39,889 nucleotides of DNA from NCBI GenBank assembly GCA_028279045.1, contig JANQSZ010000010.1, positions 1 to 39,889 of the forward strand. The letters are read 5' to 3'. The notes under the pieces were generated by a model. The model was given only the letters and a program-made list of their open reading frames with translations. It was not told the DNA's origin and searched no databases. Numbering within the stretch: the first letter of the stretch is position 1; every line of letters starts with the position of its first letter. Position numbers and translations under genes: made by a program. This stretch comes from Candidatus Nanoarchaeia archaeon. Its GTDB lineage: Archaea > Nanobdellota > Nanobdellia > Woesearchaeales > UBA10216. Below are positions 31,777 through 39,836 of the stretch, in pieces.

Positions 31777-31856
31777 CTCCAGTACTCAGAATCCCGAGTT
31801 CATTTAAAAAGGTTATGTTCGCAATCCTTATATATCAGCCCTACCGCAGCTCAGCT

Positions 31857-32834
31857 ATGGAACCTGAAGAATACTTGTCCCAGATCGAATCGCTACCAAA
31901 GCAAATCCTTGATGGCTACGAGCTAGGCGCTACCGTAAAGCTCTCAGGCAAGTTCGATCGCATCGTAATCGGTGGCATGGGCGGTTCCGGCATCCCTGGC
32001 AAGCTTCTCAAGAGCTACATCGGCAATAAAATTCCTGTTGAAGTCATTCCTGATTACACTCTTCCTGAATATTACAATTCCAAAACTCTTTACTTCGCAA
32101 TTTCTTATTCTGGCAATACAGAAGAATCCATAGAAGCAGCAAAGGATGCACACCGCCAAGGGTGTAAGATTGTTGCATTAACAACCGGCGGCAAGCTACG
32201 CAAGCAAGCTGAAAAGAATAACTGGCATCTTATCCTTGTTCCGTCTGGCATGCAGCCACGCGCCGGCCTTCCATATTTGTTCTTCGCTTTAATCCGCGTT
32301 CTCGAAAACGCTAAGATTCTAAAAAACGCAAAAGCACAAGTAAAACGAACATCAGAAGCAATGAAAAATCCTGCATTAGCAAAACAAGCTGAGAAACTTG
32401 CTGACCAACTCGAAGGAAAAATTCCTCTCATCTACGCTTCCGAGCGATTAAGCTCTGTTGCATACCGTTGGCAAACTCAATTGAATGAGAACGCCAAGAT
32501 TCACGCATTTCATCATTCCTTTCCTGAATTAAACCACAACCAAATGGTCGGCTTCACCAAATTAAACGGCGACTACCACGTCATTATCCTCGAAGATCAA
32601 GGAGATCACCGCCGGATTAAGAAACGCATGGCGATCTCTCGCAAATTAATCAAGAAAGCAGGCGTCGGCAGCACTCTGATTGATTTCACCGATGTTTCTC
32701 CGTTAGTCCGAATGTTTTCCATGATTCACATCGGCGATTTAACCAGTTTCTTTTTATCCGAGCATTACGGAATTGATCCCGTACAAGTGGCGATTGTTGA
32801 GAACCTTAAAAAGGACATGGGCCCGTACGCGTAA
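31857..32834 (+). CDS. pgi/pmi: Bifunctional phosphoglucose/phosphomannose isomerase
   Basis: 325 residues with two SIS domains. IGGMGGSGIPGKLLKSYIG (38-56) and AISYSGNTEES (about 83-93) bind the sugar phosphate; the C-terminal half contains SVAYRWQTQLNENAK and LNHNQMVGF typical of archaeal PGI/PMI. Converts glucose-6-P, mannose-6-P and fructose-6-P. ATG 31857 is 26 nt after TTATATAT; the upstream in-frame ATG 31815 lies before that TATA box. Links glycolysis and glycan precursors. Confidence 0.9.
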   Translation: MEPEEYLSQIESLPKQILDGYELGATVKLSGKFDRIVIGGMGGSGIPGKLLKSYIGNKIPVEVIPDYTLPEYYNSKTLYFAISYSGNTEESIEAAKDAHRQGCKIVALTTGGKLRKQAEKNNWHLILVPSGMQPRAGLPYLFFALIRVLENAKILKNAKAQVKRTSEAMKNPALAKQAEKLADQLEGKIPLIYASERLSSVAYRWQTQLNENAKIHAFHHSFPELNHNQMVGFTKLNGDYHVIILEDQGDHRRIKKRMAISRKLIKKAGVGSTLIDFTDVSPLVRMFSMIHIGDLTSFFLSEHYGIDPVQVAIVENLKKDMGPYA

Positions 32835-32865
32835 CCTTTTTCTACATTGAAATTATCCCACGATT

Positions 32866-35061
32866 ATGCGCTTAATTTCTATAACCCTCAACAATATTCG
32901 TAGCTATCGAGAGGCAACAATAACATTCCCCGAAGGCTCCACATTGCTGAGCGGTGACATCGGTGCTGGTAAAAGCACAGTTCTCCTCGCAATAGAATTC
33001 GCTCTCTTCGGTGTCATCCGCGGTTCTGTTGACGGCGCATCATTGCTCCGTCATGGAGAAACATCAGGATTCGTCGAACTCCAGTTTGAAATGGACAATA
33101 AGCAAACCACCATCCGCCGCAATCTCAAACGCAACAAAACTGGTGTCAAACAAGAAGCTGGATACATTGTTAGCGATCAAGGCCGTGTTGACTGCACTCC
33201 TGTCGAACTCAAAAGCAGAATTCTCGAACAACTTGGCTATCCGCAACAACTCCTCACCAAATCAAAAGAACTCATCTACCGGTACACCGTCTATACACCA
33301 CAAGAATCCATGAAACACATTCTTTCTGAAAATTCCACAGAACGTCTGAACACATTACGTCGCGTGTTCCAAATTGAAAAGTACAAAGTCATTAGAGAAA
33401 ATACACAATTTTTCTCCCGTCAAGTTCGCCAAGAGCACGCCGTCGCGTCCGAATCAATCAAAGATCTCCCTCTCAGACAACAAGAAAAAGCAACCCTTCA
33501 ACAGCAAATCAAAGAAGCAACAATCCTCCAAAGTTCTATAACTCCTCAATTAACCGACATGCAGAACGCTTTGCAACTAAAAATAAAAACAATTGAGGAA
33601 AAAGAAAAAGAGCTTGAATCCCTCAATCAAGCACAAGCAAAGCTTAACGTTCTCGATGCACAGCTAGCAGAAAAGCAACGCACAACATCTCAGCTCTCTC
33701 AAGAACTAGCGCGAGACGAACAAACACTCAAAGAACTCTCTCCACTTTCACTAGACGAAAAACAAAAGTGCGCTGGCATGCACGCTCATGTGCTTACCGT
33801 GAAAGAACAGTTGCAACAGTTAACAACAACCCCAATTGACCAAGAGCTCAAACAACTTCAAGACGAACTCAACCCAATCTCTCTCAAATTGCAAGAACGC
33901 ACCATTCTCCTCAATCAATCACAGCAATTGGTAAACTCCATTGCATCTCTACAAGAGTGCACCGTCTGCAAGCAATCCGTTACCGAGGAACATAAGCATT
34001 CTATCAAAAGCATGGAAGAAAAAAAGCAAGAAGCAGCTCGCACTCAACTAACAAGCCTAGAAACATCAAAGAAAGAAATCGAAACAAAAATTCTCGCCAG
34101 TCAAGAACGCGCACAAAAAATTCAACAAGCCCGAATCGATCTCGCACAACTAACTCCGCTCCTCGACCGCGCAGCATCGCTCAACATCGGCACTTCTTCT
34201 CCGATAGAAACAACGCAGTCTGAATTCTCCCTCGCTGTTCAAAAGTTCGAACAAAACAAATCCCAAGAGCAATTGCGGGCAGAAAAAGAAAAATCTCTTC
34301 TCCTCAAAAAGCAGCAACTCGATCAAGTCATGCAAGAATCAGTTAAGATCGCTGCTGAAAAAGCCCAGATCACCATTTCTCCAACAGAGGAAAAGAAACA
34401 GCAACTCACTCAACTAAAACGAGAACTCGACGTCATTCGCGAGCACGAAAAAGAACTGTTAACAAAGAAAGCATCCGTTTCGAAGGAAATAGAATCAACC
34501 CAAACCCAATTAACAAACATCGAAACGATCATTCAAGAAAAGGAAAAAGGCAAAGAAAAGATTTCCAAGCTTGCAACTACTCAAAATTGGCTCCAACAAT
34601 ATTACACTCCACTAATGGAACTCATCGAGAAGCAAGTCATGCTCAAAATTTACCATCAATTCAATGAATTCTTCCAAACCTGGTTCGACATTCTAATGGA
34701 AGACGACACCATCTCAGCACGTCTAGACGATACATTCTCTCCTATTGTTGAACAAAACGGCTACGAAACAACTATAGACCAATTGTCTGGCGGAGAAAAA
34801 ACAAGTTGTGCCCTTGCTTACCGTCTTGCACTCAACAAAGTCATCAACGATCTCGTTGAAGGCATTAGAACAAAAGATATTCTCATCCTTGACGAACCAA
34901 CAGATGGCTTCTCCAACCAGCAACTCGAAAAGATCCGCGATGTCCTCGATCAGCTACAAATGAAACAAACCCTGATAGTGAGCCACGAACCGCAAGTAGA
35001 AAGTTTCGTTGACCACGTTCTCCGCATTCACAAGCAGGGCGGCGCAAGCACAATAATATAA
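32866..35061 (+). CDS. rad50: Rad50-like SMC-family ATPase
   Basis: 731 residues. Walker A GDIGAGKSTV (30-39), coiled coil of about 200-630, zinc hook with CTVC at 365-368, signature LSGGEKTS at about 640, Walker B ILILDEPTDGF at about 671, then SHE. Length is shorter than usual Rad50 (about 880), so its coils are short. It works with Mre11 in double-strand break processing, but no Mre11 gene adjoins it; it starts 31 nt after PGI/PMI. The SbcC family is an alternative. Confidence 0.87.
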   Translation: MRLISITLNNIRSYREATITFPEGSTLLSGDIGAGKSTVLLAIEFALFGVIRGSVDGASLLRHGETSGFVELQFEMDNKQTTIRRNLKRNKTGVKQEAGYIVSDQGRVDCTPVELKSRILEQLGYPQQLLTKSKELIYRYTVYTPQESMKHILSENSTERLNTLRRVFQIEKYKVIRENTQFFSRQVRQEHAVASESIKDLPLRQQEKATLQQQIKEATILQSSITPQLTDMQNALQLKIKTIEEKEKELESLNQAQAKLNVLDAQLAEKQRTTSQLSQELARDEQTLKELSPLSLDEKQKCAGMHAHVLTVKEQLQQLTTTPIDQELKQLQDELNPISLKLQERTILLNQSQQLVNSIASLQECTVCKQSVTEEHKHSIKSMEEKKQEAARTQLTSLETSKKEIETKILASQERAQKIQQARIDLAQLTPLLDRAASLNIGTSSPIETTQSEFSLAVQKFEQNKSQEQLRAEKEKSLLLKKQQLDQVMQESVKIAAEKAQITISPTEEKKQQLTQLKRELDVIREHEKELLTKKASVSKEIESTQTQLTNIETIIQEKEKGKEKISKLATTQNWLQQYYTPLMELIEKQVMLKIYHQFNEFFQTWFDILMEDDTISARLDDTFSPIVEQNGYETTIDQLSGGEKTSCALAYRLALNKVINDLVEGIRTKDILILDEPTDGFSNQQLEKIRDVLDQLQMKQTLIVSHEPQVESFVDHVLRIHKQGGASTII

Positions 35062-35085
35062 ACTCAAACCCATTACCTTTTTCTT

Positions 35086-35463
35086 ATGCAAATGAGTAGC
35101 GTAATTGCCGGAGCGATCTCATTCAATCCTCGCTTGACAGCAAGAGTAACTGGGGCAGGGTATGATCGAGCTACACTCGAAGAAGTCCTTGAAGAAAAGA
35201 GAGGTCATCCTGCAATGCAAGCTGCATTCGATGATCCACAAAGTTTGCTTGATGAAGTTGGTGAGATTCCTTATGCTCTCAATCAATTGCACCAGCGCGG
35301 TGTTCTGGTTGAAGGCCCTAGTCAGCGGTTGCGCTGGCGCTCGCCTGTTCCAGCAGAGCGTTACGCAGCAACACTCAACCTTCGCCCTGAAGATGAAGCA
35401 AAGGTTCGGGATTTAGCAGAACAACTCGATAACTATAAGATCGGCACTCTTCTTACAGTTTAA
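35086..35463 (+). CDS. Orphan 125-residue protein
   Basis: Not recognised. MQMSSVIAGAISFNPRLTARVTG..., mostly helical: two helices (YDRATLEEVLEEKRG, PYALNQLHQRG) and a basic stretch SQRLRWRSPVPAERY. Arg 11 versus Lys 3. Could be a small helical regulator with a winged-helix-like core, which I cannot prove. ATG 35086 or ATG 35092; 24 nt after rad50. Followed closely by tRNA-Pro. Confidence 0.58.
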   Translation: MQMSSVIAGAISFNPRLTARVTGAGYDRATLEEVLEEKRGHPAMQAAFDDPQSLLDEVGEIPYALNQLHQRGVLVEGPSQRLRWRSPVPAERYAATLNLRPEDEAKVRDLAEQLDNYKIGTLLTV

Positions 35464-35468
35464 GCAAC

Positions 35469-35584
35469 GGGGCCGTAGTGTAGCTTGGACTATCACACTA
35501 GCTCGGGGTTGTTGAGTAAGTGCTCGCAAGCACTATCAAGGAGACGGTCAGCTAGTAACCCGTGTTCAAATCACGGCGGTCCCA
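35469..35584 (+). tRNA. tRNA-Pro with intron (GGG by position count, CGG possible)
   Basis: Acceptor GGGGCCG/CGGTCCC, D-arm like the other tRNA-Pro, T-arm CCGTG-TTCAAAT-CACGG, discriminator A. Anticodon-stem CTAGC/GCTAG leaves TCGGGG; counting from the 5' end puts GGG at 34-36 (with C33, which is rare), while CGG is obtained if the stem slides by one base (ACTAG/CTAGT, U33 restored). The intron follows position 37: about 41 nt (35509-35549), with its own hairpin GTGCT-CGCA-AGCAC. Confidence 0.85.
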
Positions 35585-35648
35585 TTTTTATATGCTAGTA
35601 TAGAATAACGAAACATTTAAAAATCTAAAATGCCGGGACTATCTTTAG

Positions 35649-37094
35649 GTGATAACGATTTCCAGTGGCAGGGGCCTCTTATTAGGGCTAGTATTTCTCA
35701 TCAGTATTGCAGCTGTTGCAGCTCAGGATTTCGATGTCGAACAGCGCGAAATCGATCGTAATTTCCAAACAGGAAAACAAGCAGTATTCGAGCTCGACAT
35801 CACCAATAACGGTGAAGATGACACGTTCCGATTCTCTACGGTAGATGTACTCTGGAACATTCAATCACAACCTCTCTTTCATTATTTCAGCGGTATTGAT
35901 ATTGCAGCTGGCGAAACAGAAACAGTCCGCCTACTACTCAATCCATCAACTCCACCGCCTCCAGGTTTATACGAAGTAAAAATTACAGTCCGTTCTGAAG
36001 AAACTGATGCAACGCAAATAGTACCTATCGTTGTGTTCGTTCGTTCTGACGCACCAGCGTTACGAGATTACTTAGCAGCCGTAACTAGAATTGTTGAGAT
36101 CCCACCAGAGATCGATCCGCGCGATGCAAACCAAGTTAAAATTAATTTGGAAAACAGAAATCCAAAGATTATCGATGAGATGGAAATCATTCTTTCAAGC
36201 AATCTCATCAACGGTGTAATAAAGACTGATTTGCAATCATTACAACAAAAAACAGTTGTCGCAGATATTGAACTCGATCCGTTAACTCCACCGCAAGAAG
36301 ATACGCTTGTCGTTACTCTTGTGTTCGAAAATAAAACATTACAACCAATTATTAAGGAGAAGTTTGAGATCGTCGCCTACGGCGGTGTAGAACCAGTTAA
36401 CGTCAAGAAGCGTAACATTTTTTTCAAGCTTGTTGATGAAACAACATTTGTCAACGATGGGAACGCTCCTGCATCTGCTACAATCGAAAAGAAGATTAAT
36501 TTCTTAACAAAACTATTCACCTCTTCTTCAACACCAGGAAGTTACACAATAACCCGTGAAGAAGGAAGTTATCTTGCATGGGACGTCGAGCTTGACCCGC
36601 AAGAAGAACTCGTTCACATAGTATCAACCGATTACCGCCCGGTAATTTTCGTAATCATAGTAGCAATCCTCGCGTACATCGCATACATTTTGCTACGCAG
36701 CCCGGTTATCGTTCGCAAGGAAGCAACGGTTGTCGGTTTCCGCGAGAACGGCATTTCAGAATTAAAAGTACTCATTCATATCAAGAACCGTTCCAACAGA
36801 AGTTTTGAACGCATTACAGTTTCTGATCGCTTACCACATATTGCTGATGTGCATGAAGACATCGAAGTTGGCACGCTAAAACCAACAAAGATCCATCAAG
36901 GTAACCGCGGTACAATCGTAACCTGGAACATCGAGAACCTCGACAAGCTCGAAGAACGCGTCCTCTCATACAGAATGCGTTCCAAACTCAGCATCCTCGG
37001 CGGATTCACACTCCCAATCGCAAGCGTCAAGTTCTTCGACTCCGCCGGCAGAAGATTCCGTTCCAAGTCCAAGAAGTACAAGATTCGTGCGTAG
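35649..37094 (+). CDS. Secreted/anchored protein with Ig-like domains and one TM helix
   Basis: 481 residues. Signal peptide (GLLLGLVFLISIAAVAAQ, about 10-27), an extracytoplasmic beta-rich part of about 300 residues with NGEDDTF-type and PPGLYEVKITV repeats (NEW3/COG1470-like), one TM helix (about 330-350), and a cytoplasmic beta domain of about 120 residues (RSNRSFERITVSDRLPHI) resembling DUF11-type. GTG start 35649 lies within AGGTGAT (35647-35653); ATT 35658 would be the SD-spaced start. TATA TTTAAAAA at 35616-35623. Confidence 0.72.
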   Translation: MITISSGRGLLLGLVFLISIAAVAAQDFDVEQREIDRNFQTGKQAVFELDITNNGEDDTFRFSTVDVLWNIQSQPLFHYFSGIDIAAGETETVRLLLNPSTPPPPGLYEVKITVRSEETDATQIVPIVVFVRSDAPALRDYLAAVTRIVEIPPEIDPRDANQVKINLENRNPKIIDEMEIILSSNLINGVIKTDLQSLQQKTVVADIELDPLTPPQEDTLVVTLVFENKTLQPIIKEKFEIVAYGGVEPVNVKKRNIFFKLVDETTFVNDGNAPASATIEKKINFLTKLFTSSSTPGSYTITREEGSYLAWDVELDPQEELVHIVSTDYRPVIFVIIVAILAYIAYILLRSPVIVRKEATVVGFRENGISELKVLIHIKNRSNRSFERITVSDRLPHIADVHEDIEVGTLKPTKIHQGNRGTIVTWNIENLDKLEERVLSYRMRSKLSILGGFTLPIASVKFFDSAGRRFRSKSKKYKIRA

Positions 37095-37126
37095 TATTTT
37101 AAACACATTCTCACTACTTTTTCTGC

Positions 37127-37813
37127 ATGTTGCGAGAACGAATTTTTGAACTAGGTGCATTTGTCTCAGGCATCGCTGTAGCAGCAGGTGTCGCAGGTGT
37201 AGTTCACGAAACAGCACCAAGTGATCCACTTAACATGCAGGCATCATTGCCACTCGAAGCAACAGTCGCAGCAACATATTCACCAACACCTGAGCAAACA
37301 ATCGAACCAACTCCAGAAGCACAATGGATCTACCCGTCTCTTTTTGCATGCACAATGTACACGCAGTTTCCAATGAATAGAGAACCATTATCATTCCAAC
37401 GATACGTAACATCAAGTTCTGATGATCCTCATCTTGCTGAAGCAGAGCTGCGAGGATGGAGTACACTTGTTGATCCTTATTTAACGCATGAGCATCCAAA
37501 CCTCACATACATTCAATCTACGTTAACCGCACAAGATCAAGAAACAATCGATCGGTTCGATGAACTCAAACAACTTCTCAGACAAAACGATTACAGTATT
37601 GCTGAATTTGATAACCAGGCAACACCGGACGGAACTGGTTTGACGCTTGGAGTGTATGTCGGAACTTGCAATCCAACAAATCCGCTAGAAGATTTCTCAA
37701 TCTTAACAAATTTACTGGATTGGGTACTACAAGGCGGCGACCAACCAGTCATACCAGAAGCAACACTGCCTGCTTCCCGATACCAGATCGGCACACCAGC
37801 CCAATCCGCGTAA
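37127..37813 (+). CDS. Secreted or anchored orphan protein
   Basis: 228 residues. N-terminal hydrophobic helix (ELGAFVSGIAVAAGVAGVV) behind RER, then a Thr/Pro/Glu-rich linker (SPTPEQTIEPTPEAQWI) and a globular part with Cys at about 74 and 188 (LFACTM, GTCNP), perhaps a disulfide. No recognised family. Follows the anchored Ig-like protein on the same strand by 32 nt, with a weak TATTTTAAAC box between, so they may be functionally linked at the cell surface. Confidence 0.62.
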   Translation: MLRERIFELGAFVSGIAVAAGVAGVVHETAPSDPLNMQASLPLEATVAATYSPTPEQTIEPTPEAQWIYPSLFACTMYTQFPMNREPLSFQRYVTSSSDDPHLAEAELRGWSTLVDPYLTHEHPNLTYIQSTLTAQDQETIDRFDELKQLLRQNDYSIAEFDNQATPDGTGLTLGVYVGTCNPTNPLEDFSILTNLLDWVLQGGDQPVIPEATLPASRYQIGTPAQSA

Positions 37814-37845
37814 TCTTTTTAATAAAATTCTGAATCGCTAGCAGT

Positions 37846-38124
37846 ATGGTAAACTTGGAGCAAATTACAGAGCAAGCAGATAGCAAGCGCAGAGCTGTTT
37901 TCAAAAGTGTTTTGAGAGCTGCAGGTGGTGTTGGCGTTACACTTGCCGCAATCGCATACGCAACAGTATCTGAGGATCATGAAGGCCCTGCGAAAGTAGC
38001 AGCAGTAGCTGGCGGGACGTGGGCACTCATAGAGGGGATCTATGTTGCCCCTCGCAACCTCATTCAGTATCACAAGCTCCGCAGGCAACTACCAAAAGAC
38101 CCCAAATCCTACCGTTCTCTATAG
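37846..38124 (+). CDS. Small membrane protein with two helices
   Basis: 92 residues. Hydrophobic segments at about 24-40 (RAAGGVGVTLAAIAYA) and 50-69 (VAAVAGGTWALIEGIYVAP), a basic C-terminus (QYHKLRRQLPKDPKSYRSL). No family recognised. ATG 37846 is about 28 nt after the TATA-like CTTTTTAAT near 37816. Confidence 0.6.
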   Translation: MVNLEQITEQADSKRRAVFKSVLRAAGGVGVTLAAIAYATVSEDHEGPAKVAAVAGGTWALIEGIYVAPRNLIQYHKLRRQLPKDPKSYRSL

Positions 38125-38162
38125 CAACCTTTTTAAGCAAAACCCAGCCCTTTCTTGATTAA

Positions 38163-38284
38163 CCCCGCATAGCTCAACGGCAGAGTGCTCGGCTGTAGAT
38201 GGCGCGTCGAGTTGCAATTATTGCTGAGATGACACGTGCCCAGCCGTTCCCGAGAGGTTCCCGGTTCAAATCCGGGTGCGGGGA
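38163..38284 (+). tRNA. tRNA-Tyr (GTA) with intron
   Basis: Acceptor CCCCGCA/TGCGGGG with the archaeal Tyr C1-G72 pair, D-arm GCTC/GAGT, anticodon stem CTCGG/CCGAG, anticodon GTA at 38195-38197, T-arm CCCGG-TTCAAAT-CCGGG, discriminator A. Intron 38199-38248 (50 nt) sits after position 37; the anticodon side CGGCTG pairs with intron CAGCCG, as expected for archaeal splicing substrates. TATA TTTTAAGC at about 38131 lies 29 nt upstream. Confidence 0.92.
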
Positions 38285-38329
38285 TCATTCTCAATTAATT
38301 TTATAAGCCAAGTAAGGTTACCGTATTCT

Positions 38330-38686
38330 ATGGCAGACGTAACTATTGTTGACGTGAACACTGGCGATACCACCCAGCAATCAGTAGAAGGGATTGGCGG
38401 TCATCTGTATAGGGATGAGGGTACACGTGCTCTAGATGAGAAATATGCCGCTGCTCTGAAAGACGGATATAATCCTCTACCTTTTGGTTTTCCTGATGTT
38501 GAAACTCAGCGTCTTATGACCTTGTTTGTTACATTTGGACCCCGAGTTGGTTTCTATTATGGTGCTCAGAGAGCAGCTGTAGAAGAAATTGTTCCTGGTG
38601 AAGTTGAGCTGGCTGAAGAAAAGGGTTTGGTAACTGTCCTTGTGCACGACGATCAAGAGTTCGTTATGCCGCGTAAGTTTCAGTAA
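38330..38686 (+). CDS. Orphan 118-residue protein
   Basis: Not recognised. MADVTIVDVNTGDTTQQSVEG..., beta-rich N-terminus, a central FPDVETQRLMTLFVTFGPRVG, and a C-terminal beta stretch (LVTVLVHDDQEFVMPRKF). No Cys, no TM helix. Leaderless: ATG 38330 follows TTTTATAAG by about 27 nt, so the in-frame extension to 38276 (which would enter tRNA-Tyr) is rejected. Confidence 0.6.
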   Translation: MADVTIVDVNTGDTTQQSVEGIGGHLYRDEGTRALDEKYAAALKDGYNPLPFGFPDVETQRLMTLFVTFGPRVGFYYGAQRAAVEEIVPGEVELAEEKGLVTVLVHDDQEFVMPRKFQ

Positions 38687-38757
38687 TTCTGTTCATTTTA
38701 TTCTCCTCGATTCTATTGATAAGAAAACCTTATTAACGAACAACCCTAAATCACACC

Positions 38758-39441
38758 ATGCCTGTCGGATTCTCAACCGATGACATTCAAGACATGTCGC
38801 TAAATGAAAAAATAAAATTCTTCTCAGAGTTCGGCGACGCAATGGAGCTCTGGTTCGACTCGCAAGAAGAGCTTAAAAATTTTGAGCCAACGCAAGAAAG
38901 CATCGACATTCTAAACAACTTCAATTATGTCAGCATACACGCACCAACAAACATAACGTATGACGACAACGAACAAACCAATGAAATTCTAAAGAAACTA
39001 GAAATTCTCTGCAATAAACTCCCAATTAAAGGAATTGTTGTGCATCCAAACGATGTTGCTGACTTCTCAATTCTAAATTCCTTACCAATTCTATTAGAAA
39101 ACATGGATGCTGAAAAAAACACAGGAACAACGCTTACCCATTTTGAAGAATACAAAAAATACAATTTCAACTTTGTACTAGACCTCCAACATGTGTACGA
39201 ACATGATCCAACAATGCAACTCGCAAAGGATTTCATCCAACTCATGGGAGACAGACTCCAACACCTCCAAGTCAGCGGCTGCACCAAAGACAGCAACCAC
39301 CACCCAGTTTTCTCAGCAGACAACAAAGAAGCCATCACTAAAATCCTAGAACTCAAACTCCCTGTTCCCATCATCCTTGAAGGATTGTTCACAAACAAAG
39401 AGGATGTTGCGCAGGAATTGAGATTTATACAAATTATATAG
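38758..39441 (+). CDS. TIM-barrel sugar-phosphate isomerase/endonuclease IV-like protein
   Basis: 227 residues. Xylose-isomerase-like TIM barrel: YVSIHAPTNI (strand 2), IKGIVVHPND, PILLENMD, FVLDLQHVYEH (strand with D and H), QHLQVSGCT and PIILEGLF. Glu, Asp and His at strand ends suit a divalent metal site. It is close to sugar phosphate isomerases/epimerases and not clearly AP endonuclease IV; substrate unknown. TATA region (TTATTAAC) near 38733. Confidence 0.72.
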   Translation: MPVGFSTDDIQDMSLNEKIKFFSEFGDAMELWFDSQEELKNFEPTQESIDILNNFNYVSIHAPTNITYDDNEQTNEILKKLEILCNKLPIKGIVVHPNDVADFSILNSLPILLENMDAEKNTGTTLTHFEEYKKYNFNFVLDLQHVYEHDPTMQLAKDFIQLMGDRLQHLQVSGCTKDSNHHPVFSADNKEAITKILELKLPVPIILEGLFTNKEDVAQELRFIQII

Positions 39442-39674
39442 GCAATCTATTTAATAGACGCCTCCTTAGCGTTTTCACATTGGTAACGGCAAATACCTCT
39501 AGATGAAGAGTATACCGCTTATTCTACACGTACGAGTGTCACACCTCGAAAGGTTTATAAATGAGTATCTATTCCGAAGCAGAATGGCAAAACTGTTTTT
39601 CTAAGGCAAATAAACCCTGGTTAGGGGATTTTACGCCAAAAGAAGCTCAGTTTAGGCTGCAGCCGGCCGATACT
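39442..39674. other. Non-coding stretch before tRNA-Asp, with a promoter and hairpin
   Basis: No convincing gene. A TATA box GTTTATAAA (39553-39561) lies 115 nt before tRNA-Asp, so a transcript of about 90 nt would precede the tRNA. In it, GGC-AAAT-AAA-CCCT-GGTT-AGGG ... ATTT-TAC-GCC (about 39604-39634) folds as an interrupted hairpin, and GGCTGCAGCC is a palindrome just before the tRNA. A 33-codon ORF from 39503 overlaps the TATA box and looks spurious. May hold a small RNA. Confidence 0.4.
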
Positions 39675-39749
39675 GCCTAGGTAGTGTAGTCCGGCCTATC
39701 ATGAAGCCCTGTCGCGGCTTCGACCCGGGTTCGAATCCCGGCCTGGGCG
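39675..39749 (+). tRNA. tRNA-Asp (GTC)
   Basis: Acceptor GCCTAGG/CCTGGGC, anticodon arm AAGCC-CTGTCGC-GGCTT giving GTC, T-arm CCGGG-TTCGAAT-CCCGG, discriminator G (archaeal Asp identity). No intron, no encoded CCA. It shares a transcript with tRNA-Lys, 13 nt downstream. Confidence 0.96.
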
Positions 39750-39762
39750 TACGCTATAGTGC

Positions 39763-39836
39763 GGGCCGGTGGCGCAGCCTGGTAGCGCACCTGCCTTTTA
39801 AGCAGGTTGTCGCGGGTTCAAATCCCGTCCGGCCCA
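39763..39836 (+). tRNA. tRNA-Lys (TTT)
   Basis: Acceptor GGGCCGG/CCGGCCC, D-arm GGCGCAGCCTGGTAGCGCA, anticodon arm CCTGC-CTTTTAA-GCAGG giving TTT, T-arm CGGG-TTCAAAT-CCCG core, discriminator A. No intron, no CCA. Confidence 0.96.

Noticed and set aside
38276-38329. N-terminal extension of the orphan at 38330 into tRNA-Tyr
   Set aside because: The sequence overlaps the tRNA 3' end, and a TATA box with correct spacing defines ATG 38330.
39503-39604. 33-codon ORF before tRNA-Asp
   Set aside because: It overlaps the TATA box, has no SD, and its composition is not protein-like; treated as non-coding.
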